Of a DNA stretch of 64,000 bases, positions 21,987-34,439 are shown one piece after another. How positions within the stretch are numbered: position 1 is the first letter of the stretch; each line of letters begins with the position of its first letter. The stretch lies in assembly GCA_027475525.1 (NCBI GenBank), contig JAMWFC010000044.1:497340-561339 (forward strand), written 5' to 3'. A program made the position numbers and the translations under genes. The notes under the pieces were generated by a model, which was not told where the DNA came from, did no database searches, and worked only from the letters and a program-made list of their open reading frames with translations. Source of the stretch: Macrolepiota albuminosa (taxonomy: Eukaryota > Basidiomycota > Agaricomycetes > Agaricales > Agaricaceae).

Positions 21987-22795
21987 TGATGAGCCTGCAT
22001 TGTGGCTGGCTACAGATAGCACCAATACCTGCACCTCACATTGGCCCACTAGTACCACCAGAAGCGCCACGCTCTAGCGCTTCCAGCGCTATTTTCTCAT
22101 ATTTTTACACTAATAACTCGCAGCTACAGACTCCAATTACTTTCAGACCACTTTTTATGGCACCACTTATTCTTCGCACCACTATTGACACCTCACTGCA
22201 CCTTGCCACTTGCACTCCAAGGCTATACATTTACACAGACACTTGGCATCAGTCAATCTGGCATAATGCTCTTAGCCAGTGGCAGCGCTTACAAGGGGAA
22301 ATGATGAAGTATTTCTGTGACAGCATCATTATGGATCTTTTTACTATACAATTCAATTCACCACATTTACTTACATTTTTATCAGTTCACCACCCTCTAG
22401 CAGCACTTAACCTCTTAGCGTTGGCTAACTTTCTTTACTATAAATACCTACTTTTTGTTAGTAGTACAGGGAATCAATTTGGCAGTAGGGATCGTATCCC
22501 AACATTTTGGTCTCCATACGCAACAGACTACCTCTTGTTGACCATGTCAAGCAAGGGGACTCTGCTCTAGTTTTTTATATCTCTCTCTCTCTAGTGCCTT
22601 GCAACTACGGCTTGGCTTTTGTGCTTAGATCCGCTAAGCAATCTCATCCTTTTATTATCACGTTTCAGGTGCTAACATTTAGCGCCTCTTAGTGACCCTT
22701 TCCTGCACCTATTAGCACCTTTCTTAGTGACTTTCCCATGCTCTTAGCACTCCCCCTTAGCGACTTTTAGCGCCCTGTAGCCACATTTTAGATAT
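21987..22795 (+). repeat. Related LTR copy, opposite orientation, 3'-truncated
   Basis: It starts TGATGAGCC and matches the reverse complement of 20727-21763 through shared blocks (GCACCTCACATTGGC, GGCAGTAGGGAT, GTGCCTTGCAACTACGGC). The final 200 bp or so are missing. CCAT occurs just before (21983) and just after (22796), possibly a TSD. The two copies form a long inverted repeat around the copia LTR. Confidence 0.65.
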
Positions 22796-22799
22796 CCAT

Positions 22800-23599
22800 T
22801 AGAGGGGCTGACTGGAAACATGAGAAGTTTAACTGCAACTCCCCAACGGCCAACTTTGATAGATGGACCAAGGCTCTCAGAATCCACTTGTCTCTGCTCA
22901 GGCTGAGGCCCTATGTCTTTGCTCCCCTCATACCACCCCCCAGCACAAAAGCAGAACCAGTAGCATACCACAACTGGGTCAACAATGATGACCTTGCTCG
23001 AGCTGTTATCCTTACTGCACTTGATGAGTCAGAATATGATGGCCTTGACGAATCAAAAACCATGGCAAATGTGTTTACTCAGGTCAAAACCCACACAGAA
23101 GGAGAGGGGCCTGTATGACAAGTCGCACTGATCCAGGAAAGAATTCCTGACAACAACAGCCACAAGAATCTGTGACATCATTAACTGCATCTTCTCTATT
23201 AAGGCCCTAGACAAGGACCTGTTTAAATGTGTTGTCCTACTCAACAGCCTCAGTGACCCGCAATATGAACCAGTCCAAGCACAGGTGTCCAGAGGCCTTG
23301 CCAACTCCACCAAGGTTGCTACATACACATCCAAGAACATAGGCAAACTACTTGAAACTGTGCAGAACCTCCACAATCTAAAAGCTGGTGGCACTACTTC
23401 TACTGACACTGCCCTTGCCGCCACCACCCAAGGATGGTTAAAATCCACAAAACCATGGTTATCTGGACATAACCATCCTGCTGGCATCAAGTGCTGCCGA
23501 ACCTGTGCTGCACATAACAGACCATGTGCCGGACATGATACGCAGTTCTGTGCCCATCAAGGGGGGGCTATAGAAAAGGAGGGCTTTGCAGCCGCATGA
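22800..23599 (+). pseudogene. Copia-1 gag
   Basis: The translation NFDRWTKALRIHL, then NDDLARAVILTALDESEYDG, fits the N-terminal copia Gag (UBN2 type). After a stop and frameshift near 23118 it continues ALDKDLFKCVVLLNSLSDP. A Cys/His cluster (CCRTC ... H ... C) near 23500-23550 is a poor zinc knuckle. It is broken in at least one place. Confidence 0.65.
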
Positions 23600-23614
23600 G
23601 ATGCAGCATGTGCC

Positions 23615-25172
23615 ATGGGAGCAACAAAAAGCAGGAGTGCTGAAGGCTCAAAGATTTACACACAGCTCACCGGACCGCAAGGAAAGGTTTATCTTGTCGA
23701 AGATGGCAATCTTGGTAAATTACAGACAGTAAACACTGGAATGACAACAACAACGACTAGCTTTGCAGGTCTGGTCACAAACAACATTCCTCACATCTCT
23801 TCAGACAATGAGACAGAATGGAAGGAGTGGATGGCAACCATTGAGGAGGAGAAGCCTACAGCTTCTCTTGACTGGAAGGACTATTCACGACAGATCCAAA
23901 ACAGTAAACCTGCAATGGTCACACAAAATGAATCAGCGCTTACCATTACAACTGACAACTCATTCTTCATCGATTCAGGAGCCACTGTGCACATCTCACC
24001 ATACAAAGCAGACTTCCTGACATTTCAGCCCATTAGCCCTAAGTCAGTAAAAGGGGTTGGAGGATCGACTATTCAAGCCCATGGAATGGGAACCATCATA
24101 CTACGCACCTTGAAAGGAAATTCACTCAAGTTGGAAAAGGCATTATACATCCCCAATTCCACCATTCGACTCATCTCCATCAGCCAATTAGCTAAAGATA
24201 ACCATGCATTCTCCCGCTTTGACAAGTAAGAGGTCCAAATCATAGACTGTACCACAAACTCCATCATTGCTCAAGGCCCTCTTCTATCAAAAAGAGGACT
24301 TTACACTATTGCTCTGTCCAACACCACAACCGAGTATGCCTATACAGCCCACCAAAGCATCACCCTTGACACCTGGCACCACCGCCTAAGACATGCCAAC
24401 TACAAGGCTGTCCTGCAGTTAGCCCGTGATCAAAAGATCAAAGATACGCTTGCACCTCCTGCCCATCTGCCCAAATGTGACTCCTGTATCCTTGGAAAAC
24501 AGACAAAAACATCAGTCCCAAAGGAGAGACAAGAAGGGCACAGGGCTACGCAGAAGCTCGAGATTGTGTGGGCAGATTTGATGGGGCCCATAAATGTACA
24601 GTCTAGATCAGGAAATTATTATTTATTAGACATTGTTGATGACTATACAAATATGCCCTGGTCAATCCCTCTTAAGACAAAAGCTGAGGCATATCCTGCA
24701 TTAAAGAAGTGGGAATTAGCTCACACAAATGAAACTGGTCTGAAGGTTGGAACATACCGAACAGGATTTGATGGCAAGCTCAAAAGCAACAAGATGGAAG
24801 AATGGCTAAAATCCAGAGGCGTAGCAAACCAACACAGTGCCCTGTACACATTGGCACATATTGGGCAAGTGGAGAGGATGCACAGAATCTTAATGGGCAA
24901 AGCAAGAACAATGAGAATAGCCTCCAAATGCCCAAAGTTTCTCTGGGATGAGTTTTACCTCACTGCTACTTACCTGCATGCCAAAATGCCCACTAAATCA
25001 CTTGAAGGGAAGATGCCGTATCAGAAGTGGTTTGAACAAGATCTGGATTACTCATATATGCGAGAAATTGGATGTTGGGCATTTGTACTGATTCCTACAT
25101 ACAACCCAAAGGTTAAACCAAGGTCAATAAAGTGCACATTGATCGGATACGGTATAAATTCAAAAACTTACT
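23615..25172 (+). pseudogene. Copia-1 protease and integrase
   Basis: FFIDSGATVHIS near 23970 is the aspartic protease site. A stop follows at about 24227. Then come the pre-integrase H-H-C-C (LDTWHHRLRHAN, CDSCILGKQ) and the integrase core starting VWADLMGP near 24570. The position normally DNGGEF reads GFDGKL, so the second catalytic Asp is replaced by Gly. The Glu is kept in GQVERMHR. The frame ends at TAA 25172-25174, in the C-terminal part (KCTLIGYGINSKTY). Confidence 0.75.
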
Positions 25173-25513
25173 AATGCTGGGACAAGACCAACAGAAAGAT
25201 CTACCAATCCTATCATGTTAGGTTCATCGAGAGCTATGAATCATGCTCAGACTCAACACCCACTCAGCAAGCTGAGAAAATTCCTACCCTCCAAGAACTT
25301 GATGCCTCAGCATCCTTAACCCCACAGATCATTAACAACCACTATAGTAACCTTGAAGTCAAAGTTCAATAGCCAAACCCACCACCAGCGGAATCTGAAG
25401 AAGTTGACAACACGCATCCAACCACTCTACCATGGAGATCCAATAGGACATGCATTCCCACTGAACAAGCTGCTACAGAAGGGGAACAAGGCCTGACAAG
25501 GTTAGAGAGAGCA

Positions 25514-27275
25514 GTGGAGGAGGCACGGGAAAGCAGTAAACGGCTAAAGGAACTGAAGGCAGTTAAGAATGTTGTGAGGCAAATTTCTGAAAACAAAGTA
25601 CCCCAAGCAGAGAATGATGATCTGGTGCTAATGCCCACACCCACAGAAGCTGACCCTGAGAACAACCATGATCAAATCCTTGCTGCCATATCTCAAGTAG
25701 GAGATATTGAGCCACTGCCTATCAATGAGAAACCCAAGACATGGAGTGAAGCAAGAAATGGTCCAGACACAGAAAGGTGGGAAGAGGCCTACAAAGAAGA
25801 ACTGAAGTCATTAAAAGACATGGGTGTATATCGACTTATTCCATGATCAGAAGTATCCAATGGACAAAAAGTGCAAAAAGGATGACCAGTCTTCAAGATC
25901 AAGCACGATGAAAATGGCACACCAGTTAGATACAAGGTCAGGCTAGTCTTCAAAGGCTACAAACAAATATATGGTAAAGACTACAATAAGACTACCTCAC
26001 CGACTACATGCATGGAATTGTGGCGCATCCTCCTCCACATAGCGGCAACTAAAGGATGGGATGCAACCCAGGTCGACATCAAGACTGCATTTTTATATGG
26101 GATACTGCCAAAAGATGAAATCCAGTACATGGAACAGCCTGACGGTTTTCAGGAACAAGGGAAGGAAGATTGGGTATGTGAACTAGTCAAAGGTCTGTAT
26201 GGAATGAAGCAAGCGGGGAGAATTTGGAACAGAACACTGAATGATCAGATGGTATCCTGGGGATTCACGTGGCTTGCATGTGAGTCCTGCATCTATTACC
26301 AGAAATCCGACACAGGTATCATCATTGCAGCTGTTCACGTAGATGACTTCCTATCAATTGCAAGCTCAAAGAAAAAAAATGACCTATTCAAGTCCCAGAT
26401 GCGCCAAGTCTGGACAATCTCAGACCTGGGCATACCATGATTCATTGTTGGTGTCTCTGTCAAATGGGATAGACACAATCACTCAGTATCCCTCTCCCAA
26501 ACTGCATTTATTAATTGTGTTGTACGGCAATTTGGACAGTAGGAGGCACACCCAGTGTCACTGCCCATGGAACCAGGATGCAAGCTGAGACGGCCAAACC
26601 ATGAATCCCAGACCCAGGAAGAAAAAGATATGATTGCCAGACTACCCTATAGATCACTTGTTGGATGCCTACTCTACATTGCAATTGCCACCAGGCCTGA
26701 CGTTGCATTCATGGTACAGCAATTAACGCAATTCTTAGACAACTACAATCGCACTTATTGGGATGCTGGCATCCATCTCCTCCAATACCTGAAAGGAACA
26801 AAAGTTACGTCTTGGGGGATCATCAATGGTATTGAGAGGGTTCACTGATGCAGAATGGGCAAGTTGCCTAGACACAAGAAGGAGTACAGGAGGCTACATG
26901 TGGTCACTGAGTTCAGGCACAATATCATGGTCAGTGAGAAAACAAAAAACTGTTGCGACCTCTTCCTGCAAGGCTGAGTACATGGCGGCTTATGAATTGA
27001 TGCAAGAGTGCATTTGGCTCCGCACACTCATGAAAGCCGTAGGCTGGGATTTTATGGCACACCCGACAACACTCTTCTGTGACAATAAAGCAGCAATCAC
27101 ACTGTCTGAAGACCCAACGGCGCATGCAAGGGTGAAACACTTTGACGTAAAATATCACTTCATACGAGAATGCACGCAGATGGGCAAAATCATAATCAAA
27201 TACATTCACACTAAAGACAATGTTGTGGATATATTCACCAAACTGTTACCCAAACACCTCTTTCTATGCCTATAG
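25514..27275 (+). pseudogene. Copia-1 reverse transcriptase and RNase H
   Basis: RT starts around ERWEEAYKEELKSLKDMGVY. It includes DVKTAFLYG, LYGMKQAGRIWN and HVDDFLSI, the YVDD equivalent near 26340. It continues with YRSLVGCLLYIAIATRPDVA. RNase H has GFTDAEWASCLDTRRSTGGY, SSCKAEYMA and FCDNKAAITLS, and ends KDNVVDIFTKLLP. Stops and shifts lie near 25845, 25880, 26440, 26540 and 26847. A purine-rich GGCAAGGAGGAG right before the 3' LTR is the polypurine tract. Confidence 0.85.
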
Positions 27276-27352
27276 CAGATGATGGGAGTAGCATGACCAC
27301 GCTACCATGCAAGGAGGAGATGATCAGTGAGTCAGCTCATGGCAAGGAGGAG

Positions 27353-27624
27353 TGTTGGGAATGGAAATGCGGTGACCATGCCTCACAGAGTGGCCACAGC
27401 ACCATGCAGGGGCCACAATGATGCTTTGTCCCAAATAACATATATATATGCACCTACTCACAGGAGTACCCTCAGTTCCGTTTATACGCACTGAGGGTAC
27501 GTTGCTTTTAAACCATGTCTTACATACCATTACTTACCACACATACCTAGATCTATACTTATGCTACACGTATTATCTAGATATATATCAAATATACCAT
27601 AAAGAAAGCAGTTCAGTTCCAACA
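27353..27624 (+). repeat. Copia-1 3' LTR
   Basis: 272 bp, from TGTTGGGAATGG to TTCCAACA, with a TATATATATG promoter-like box. It is uninterrupted. Confidence 0.85.
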
Positions 27625-29095
27625 TCTTCTGACTCAGCAACAGCTCTGTCAAAGGCTCACTGACTGCAGCCAGTGACTCTGACAGGCCCTGAGAGGCCAC
27701 AGTAAATAATTACTATGACAAGGCAATGAGCTGAACAGGCTGTTCAGATTGTGCTGCTATTGGCAACCTTGCCCATGGAGGCTTGACTGGTTGAGTGGGC
27801 TGATATTTTGCCCTTTTGACCTCAACAGTTGGTTTCTCAAAGGTTGGAACTTTGTGCTTGGAAGCATGGTTGATCTGCTCCAGTACTAATATGTGATGCT
27901 GCTTTATCAGCTTGATCTGATTGAGCATCCCCTCAATTACCATCATGGCCAGACTATCCTGCAGAAAGGATGTGGTTGTGGGCACTGGCTGTCTTGCTGT
28001 CTTCAATTGGCAAAAAAGTGCTTCTGGCACTGACAATTCTTGCACTTGTGATGCAGATTCTAAATACTGATTTGCTACAGGCCAGCATGCCTATGGCAAA
28101 GGTGGGGGTCCTGTCACTGTACCTGCATATGTCAGTACCAGCACAGGCAGTCATGAGAAAGAAACCTGGTAGAAGCACTTGTGGCACACATCTTCAACTG
28201 GGTGCTCATAGTTATTAGAGGACTCCTCATTTCTTCCTTCTTTCACTCCTTATCTCTTCATTCTCCTTTCATTCATTCTCTCATTTTACTGTTTCTATTC
28301 TTTTAACACTATTTGTTAGTACTATTCTCAGCCCTTGAGGTGCTCTGGTTCTTTAGCTACCATTCAGACAAGTGTGGGCCCCTCAGCACCGCTTCCAGAC
28401 TGCTTATATAAGCCAGAGTTTGCCAGAGTTTGCCCCTTATTTGTGCAATTGTTTGTGTAGGCAATTTTCGAGTTTTTAAGGTTTTGTTGTACTGTACAGT
28501 TGTTTTCCACACTTCAGAGGCCCCAGAAGCATCCAGCCTGGCATAGGAAATCCCTAAACTTGTTCTTTTTGGATCTCCCTCTGCCAGGTGAGTAGTTATT
28601 ATGATATTGTTAGTATATACTCTAATATACTTTGGATCTTCCCTCTGCCAGCTGTGTGACTGAGCCATAGCCTTCAGAGGTTGCCCTTACAATAGTGCCC
28701 ATTGTCATCTACTTCCATCTGCTGCAGGTGGAGCAGCTCCTTGCTGTCTGTTACTGTCTGAGCTGAATACAGTGGCTACATTTGATAACTCTGTTGGTGT
28801 TGGTAATTTTGTGTATTAGAGGGTCTCTCTCCTCCACCAGAGCCTTGCAGACTCTGATTATCTTTTGGTGGCCTCCAATAGGCCATTTTACAATAGACAT
28901 CTCAATAAAATGTGTGTTGGGACTCAAAAAAAGAAAGAGGAAAAAAATTCTCCCAACTCTGCTAGTGGTGTAAATAACTACAAATATTTGGCCATCAGTG
29001 CAGCATGGTCACCTCAGCTGGCCATCAAAGTGGACTTCATCCACTATCCACCACCTCACATGCTCTATGCACATTTTGCTAGCTGCTGAGAGTGT
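27625..29095. other. Decayed sequence, no supported gene
   Basis: The minus strand is open at 27713-28045 (SKHKVPTFEKPTVEVKRAKY) without a recognisable family. The region has almost no CpG. The remaining open frames are short. Confidence 0.35.
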
Positions 29096-29553
29096 TTCAC
29101 ACTTTGCATATATGGAACTTGGGTACTATTCTGCATGTCTGGAGCACAGCTGGTAGCTCTAGCACATGATTTGACATGCTAGGCTCAGCTTTGAGAACCT
29201 TATATAGTCCAATTGACTTTGGGCACAACTTGCTTGCTTTGTCTTTCAGCAGGTTTAGGTTTTTTGTCAAGGTAGACTAAGCCCCCTTTCTCAATGTCCA
29301 GTTCATCTTGTCTGTGAACATTCACATGTTTTGTCTGCCACACACATGATTCTATAATTGCATTGTATGCATCTGCTAAGTTCTTTAGTGCATTGTGTGC
29401 AAACTGCTTGACATCAAAGTGAATTACTTTGTTGATATGAAGTTCCCAGATTATTGATGGCATATATCCATTATTAAGTTCAAAGGATGAATACTCTGTT
29501 GTTTCTGAAATGCTTGTGTTAATCACAAACTCAACAAGTGGACATCTATTCAC
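29096..29553 (-). pseudogene. Gypsy integrase C-terminal fragment
   Basis: The minus strand reads CPLVEFVINTSISETTEYSS, then FELNNGYMPS. It continues with AHNALKNLADAYNAIIESCV and LDIEKGGLVYLDKK, the standard end of a fungal Ty3 integrase core. After a frameshift, VLKAEPSMSNHVLELP and IVPKFHICKV continue the GPF/Y-type C-terminus. It belongs to an element otherwise unrecognisable here. Confidence 0.75.
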
Positions 29554-32500
29554 CTAGTCCTTTTGGTTAGGATGCATAAAGACTCAAAATTCAAAATTTC
29601 TTTTTTGGACAACATGCCTATAGATCAGGATCTTCAGCAGCAGCAGCATCAGCAGTTTTTGTTGTTGAGCAAGCAGGTAACCCACCACTGGTTGCTGCTG
29701 CTGCTATGGAAAGCCCACAGACTGTTGCAATTGTCTCTACTGGGGCACATTTTGGGTCTGTGGAGGAGCCATCTGCTCCCTCTTCAGCCAATGGTAGCAG
29801 CAGTCAGTAACTAGCAGCTATCTGCCACAACAACTCATGCAGGGCAGCTATTTGCCCTAGCATGCACCCACAGATGGTTTTTCACCTCAGCAGACAACAG
29901 CACATGCTTATGCTTATCCACCACATCATGCTGGGGGCCAATCCCAGCAAGTACTGTATGGGGGCAAACTCCAGAAATAGCAAGGGGAACAATGGGACCA
30001 CCACCTCTGCCCCCATATATTACCCCAGCATACTACCCAGCCATGGCTGGTGTGCTGGAAACAATGCCATACCTCATGGCTTGGATGGGGGCTTGAGGTG
30101 TGATGCCCCAATATAGTGCCTTGTACAAGGTGCCCACCAAGAAAGGCAAATTGGCCCCTCAGCCAGCCACAATGCTGGCTAACAGCCTAGAGGGACACAG
30201 ATCAACTCTCATATAGGCAACAACAGCATCTGAGAGTCTAGAAACTCTCAATACAGAAACAAGCAGCAAGTTGCAGCTAAAGCACCAACAGAGAGCCTGA
30301 CCAGGCTCTCCTTGTTACAGCAGCTGGAAATGCTGCACCAACCCAAGCCCAGCTCAGAAGAAGAATTGCATACTCAATGCAACAAAGGAAAAGCATAGGC
30401 TGAAGCGCCTACTTACCACCAGGACTTTGTCCTGGCATCTGATAATAGGTACAACATACCTGCAGACTTGTCATTCCTCTGCAATATAGAGGCAGTTGTC
30501 CTCATCAGTCAGATGATAGACAACATGGATAATACTGATCTCCTTGCTCTATCTGCTGCTTGTAAGCAGCAGTCAACACCTCTGAGTCAGGACACTAACT
30601 CTAGCAAAAGGGCACATGGCCAAGAAGTGGAGGACACACCCTTCTGCTTGACTCAATTGAGCATTTCCATGTCTGGCTGGGAAGCTGGCTTGGGTCAGTA
30701 CATCCTCCTCTATAATGATGGCTCTGCCCCAGCTGCCCTTCAGCTGATCCAGCACCTTGCTAGTGGTGCATCTGAGGTCATGTCTTTGCAACCAGAACTT
30801 ATGAGATCAACTATATACTCTGGAAAGCAGGGTTCCAAGAGCATTAGTGCATGCCCATCCAAGGCAAAAGCCTCACAACTCTACAAGGATTGTCAGGGTA
30901 AGAATCTGGAGGGACACTCTTATATCAATGTGGTGTTTCCAAAGAATGCTCTGAAAGGGGCCCCCCAGGCCAAAATACCATTTTTGCCTGCTGTATTGGT
31001 GGAGAGACTTGCCTGGTACTCTTGGTTTGTGTAGGCAATGGACCCACATTCAGAAAGTTCTATCTTAGAGAGGCTGCCATTGCCACCCTCCAACAACAAT
31101 TAGTACAAGGAGTCTGAAGAGGCTCATATGAAATCTCCTGTGCCACATGAGACTGCAGCACAATGTATGGCACACAAAAGGCACAACAGTGATTGACAGG
31201 CCAAGATGGACCATTGTGTGCAAAAGAGTGCAAAGAGAGGGGCAGCTTAGCTTGAAGAAGCAACCAGGTGCATCCCTTTGACTTGGCATGGTGATCTATT
31301 GAGTGCCAGAACTCCTTCTTTGGTGTAGGGCTAGTGCCCCAATTCTACTAGTTGCCACCAATCAACACCATCTTTGTTGGGCAAGAAGCCCATGCAGCCA
31401 GAGCCTTTGAGGCCAACAAACCAGGCATGCCACAATAAGGTGTACCAAGTTGCACCTTGGAGATCCTCCTGAAACCTACAGCAGCTATGCCAGCTCCATG
31501 CACTAGTTAACAACCAGTTTATGCTGATTTGGCAGTGCCAGGCAGAATACCTCCTGCTAAAGAATACCTCCTGCTGAATGAGTTCAAATGAGTGGGCCTC
31601 ACTCTACTGCCCAGGACAAAACAATGTCCCAGTTACTCAGAGATGTTCAATACAAGTCAATCTTGATTCCCTTTGCCAGTGCAGAGGAGCAGAAGCAAAC
31701 TCCATACATGATTGTCTCCTTGCGGCTATATTGCCACAAAGACACTGAGAGGATTGCCTTTGTGAGCATGACTCCCTCTGACCCAAAGCAGCTTTTTGCT
31801 TTGGACTTTTTGGGCTCCTATGCCCTGCTGTATGGGCACTCTGAGATGCTCAATGTGTGGACTGGTCTGGCTATAGACCAAGCCATGCACATCCATTGGT
31901 GCAGCCTTTTTGGATTTGTGCTTGTCCATGCAATTTGCACAAGCCACCTCTCCAAGTCCACAGTGCACAGGCATCTGGCATGTGTTCACATGGCCAGGCC
32001 TCTACAAAGAGGCCATCACCAACTACAAGGCAGTAATGGAGCAGCCATTTGTGCCTCTCTAATCCTGAGACCCAAATTTCAAGTCTCAGCCTGTTGATAT
32101 TCTGGAGGAATTGTCCTCTATCTTTACTACTTTGGATGTGTTACATGTCCTTATTTACAACCAGATTCTGGTCAGCTAGGCTGACCACACATACACTTAT
32201 GGGGTCACTGTCTTAGCCCATATATTTTTTGCCAACCACCAGCTACAGCAGAAAGCCATGTCAATTAATGATGAGAAGCTCCAATGCCTTGATCAGTATG
32301 AGACTTCCCTGTCTATTGTCAAATGGGATGGGTAGCATGGAGGCCACCATTGGCAACCAACAATGCCTGATGCTTCAGCAACAGGACAACTATCAAAGCT
32401 TTGACAACACATTCTGAGATGGAATGTATCTCTTTATTGGGCAAGATCTCCATGCCTGCAAACTCTTGACATGCTATTATGTGTTCAACAATAGGGCTCA

Positions 32501-32732
32501 TCTAAAAGCTGATGAGCCCATAACAAGTGAGACTATTGACCTCACTCTTACACTGTCCATGTTACTGGACTACAACAACTTCCTGCCTCAGGCAGGACCA
32601 TCAGGCACAACCCACAAGCCTGCACCTGAGGATGACCTCCTCAACTATGATATGGATGACACAACTGCTAATCTATTCTGAGAACCAGAAGACTCTTCTA
32701 TAGCCTCTGTTCCAGACTTACCAATGGCCTGA
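29554..32732 (+). pseudogene. Long decayed coding region, family not recognised
   Basis: A Gln-rich stretch lies near 29610-29900. An open frame at 30468-31034 has NMDNTDLLALSAACKQQ and LIQHLASGASEVMS. Another at 31588-32097 has DVQYKSILIPFASAEEQ and LFALDFLGSYALLYGHSE. A third lies at 32424-32681. Different frames and interspersed stops suggest one former gene of about 2.5 kb. I cannot assign a function. It could be a transposon-associated or a host protein. Confidence 0.35.
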
Positions 32733-33348
32733 CCATTGATAGGCTTCTACTCAGGCTGAGTGCATCAAGAGACACTATAAGCCTACCAACAGTTGCCAGT
32801 CTGGAGACTCTAGCAACCTTCTTGGACACAGGACATCTCTGGCTTTGGTGCTCCATTACAGGCTTTGCTTGTCAGCCTCATCCACCATTTATCAGTCCTT
32901 CAGCACACACTATCCATTCACTTCAAGAATTTAGGAGGCTCAGAACTCATAACACTAGCACAATGGCAGGGAGGTGACTCTGACCAAACCCCAATTAATG
33001 TTGCAAGGGGTTAGCATTAGGTGCTGCCATTTGATGAGGCACCTCAATCAGAAGTCTAAAGAATCAATGATGATAGCACAGAATATACTCAAACCAACAT
33101 TTTAACCTATCAGAAATTGATACAATGTTTAGCGCCAACATTAGTGCTCATGGCATCTGCCAAGGATTTTCCAACCATACTCTGGAGTGGCCTGGCCAAT
33201 CAGATTTACATGAAGCAGACTTGTACAATTCTAAGTAGTTTTAGAGTTGCCATGGCCAATAGGCTGTAACACCATTGGTTGCTGTCATCTATGTGCTGCA
33301 TGTCACTGTTGACAGGTTGCCATTAGCTGTAACTATGAGGAGAGGCGC

Positions 33349-34421
33349 TGATAGGCTTCTACTCAGACTGAGCACATCAAGGGACATTATAGGCCAACTG
33401 ACACTTGACATACTGGAGACTCTAGCAACCAGTTTGGGATATAGAGCAGCCCTAGCTCTGGCACTCTACTACAGGACTTATCTATTTACCCTAATCACCA
33501 GCTACCAGGCCTTCAGCACACTCCATTCACCTATTTCAAGGACGAAGGAGGCTCAGAATGTATAGTGCTAACATGATGGTGGGAGGGGACTCTAACCAAA
33601 CCCTGATCATTTCCAGAAGGAGTCAGCAGCAGGTGCTGCCATTTGACGAGGCACTTCAATCAGAAGTCTAAAAGGATCAATGATGGTAGCACAAGATATA
33701 CTTAAACCCAACATCTAGACCTGTCAGGAACTGGTACAATGAGTAGCGCTGACATTAGCGCTCACAGCATCTGTCGAGGATTTTCTGACCATACCCCAGA
33801 ACAGCCTGGCCAATCAGACTTCTAGTAAAAGTGAGTAGGCCCATATAATTCTAAGTCAATATAGAGTCACCATTGGTCACCATGGGTCATAACGCCGTTG
33901 GTCACCATCATCCATGTGCAAAAGGTCACCGATGACAGGTCACTGTTAGAGGAAACCACAAGGAGAGGCGCTAGGAGGTAGCGCTGCAGATGGACTTATC
34001 TTGGAAAACACAGTAGCACATAGTATATAAGATAGCTACTTCACATGTATATAACAATGAATCGTAACCTCTTGAGCACCCAGTTACACTTAGCATTCAA
34101 ATTGCGCTAGCTTTTTCTGACTTTGTCACTAAGTCGGGCGCTAGCCTTGTCTATCTCGTCTTTGTCATTTACGGTGCCACCTATGGGCACAATATGCTGC
34201 GCTACTCATCTTTTCTTCTGTATCTTTGTTTAAACTACAACACTTACTGCCTGCTAGGTAGCACCTGAGGCACTATTATCTAGCGCATCGTTTTATCATC
34301 TCTGCTTGAGCACACTGGGACCCTGCCTGTCAGGACTCCTCACAACTATGTATGCCAAGTGCTGGAGATGGTGTTGTACTGCGTATACATCCAGCGCACC
34401 CAACTACAGTTGGTGTCATCA
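33349..34421 (+). repeat. Gypsy-2 5' LTR
   Basis: TGATAGGCTTCTACTCAGAC to GGTGTCATCA, 1073 bp. The following TTTTGGAGCCCACC may be the primer binding site. A TATATAA-like box lies near 34020-34030. The first 217 bp form an open frame shared by sister LTRs. Confidence 0.85.
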
Positions 34422-34439
34422 TTTTGGAGCCCACCACAA

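Larger units (their letters stand above)
20698..27624 (+). mobile_element. Copia-1: degenerate Ty1/copia element
   Basis: The ends are TGTTGG and CCAACA. The flanking 5-bp direct repeats TCTTC lie at 20693-20697 and 27625-27629. Inside are gag, protease, integrase, RT and RNase H in copia order, split by stops and frameshifts. A solo LTR has inserted into its 5' LTR, and a second related piece follows that LTR. The catalytic positions of integrase are damaged, so it is dead. Confidence 0.85.

Noticed and set aside
32424..32681. Separate 85-residue gene
   Set aside because: More likely a part of the decayed region 29554-32732, with no start context or homologue.
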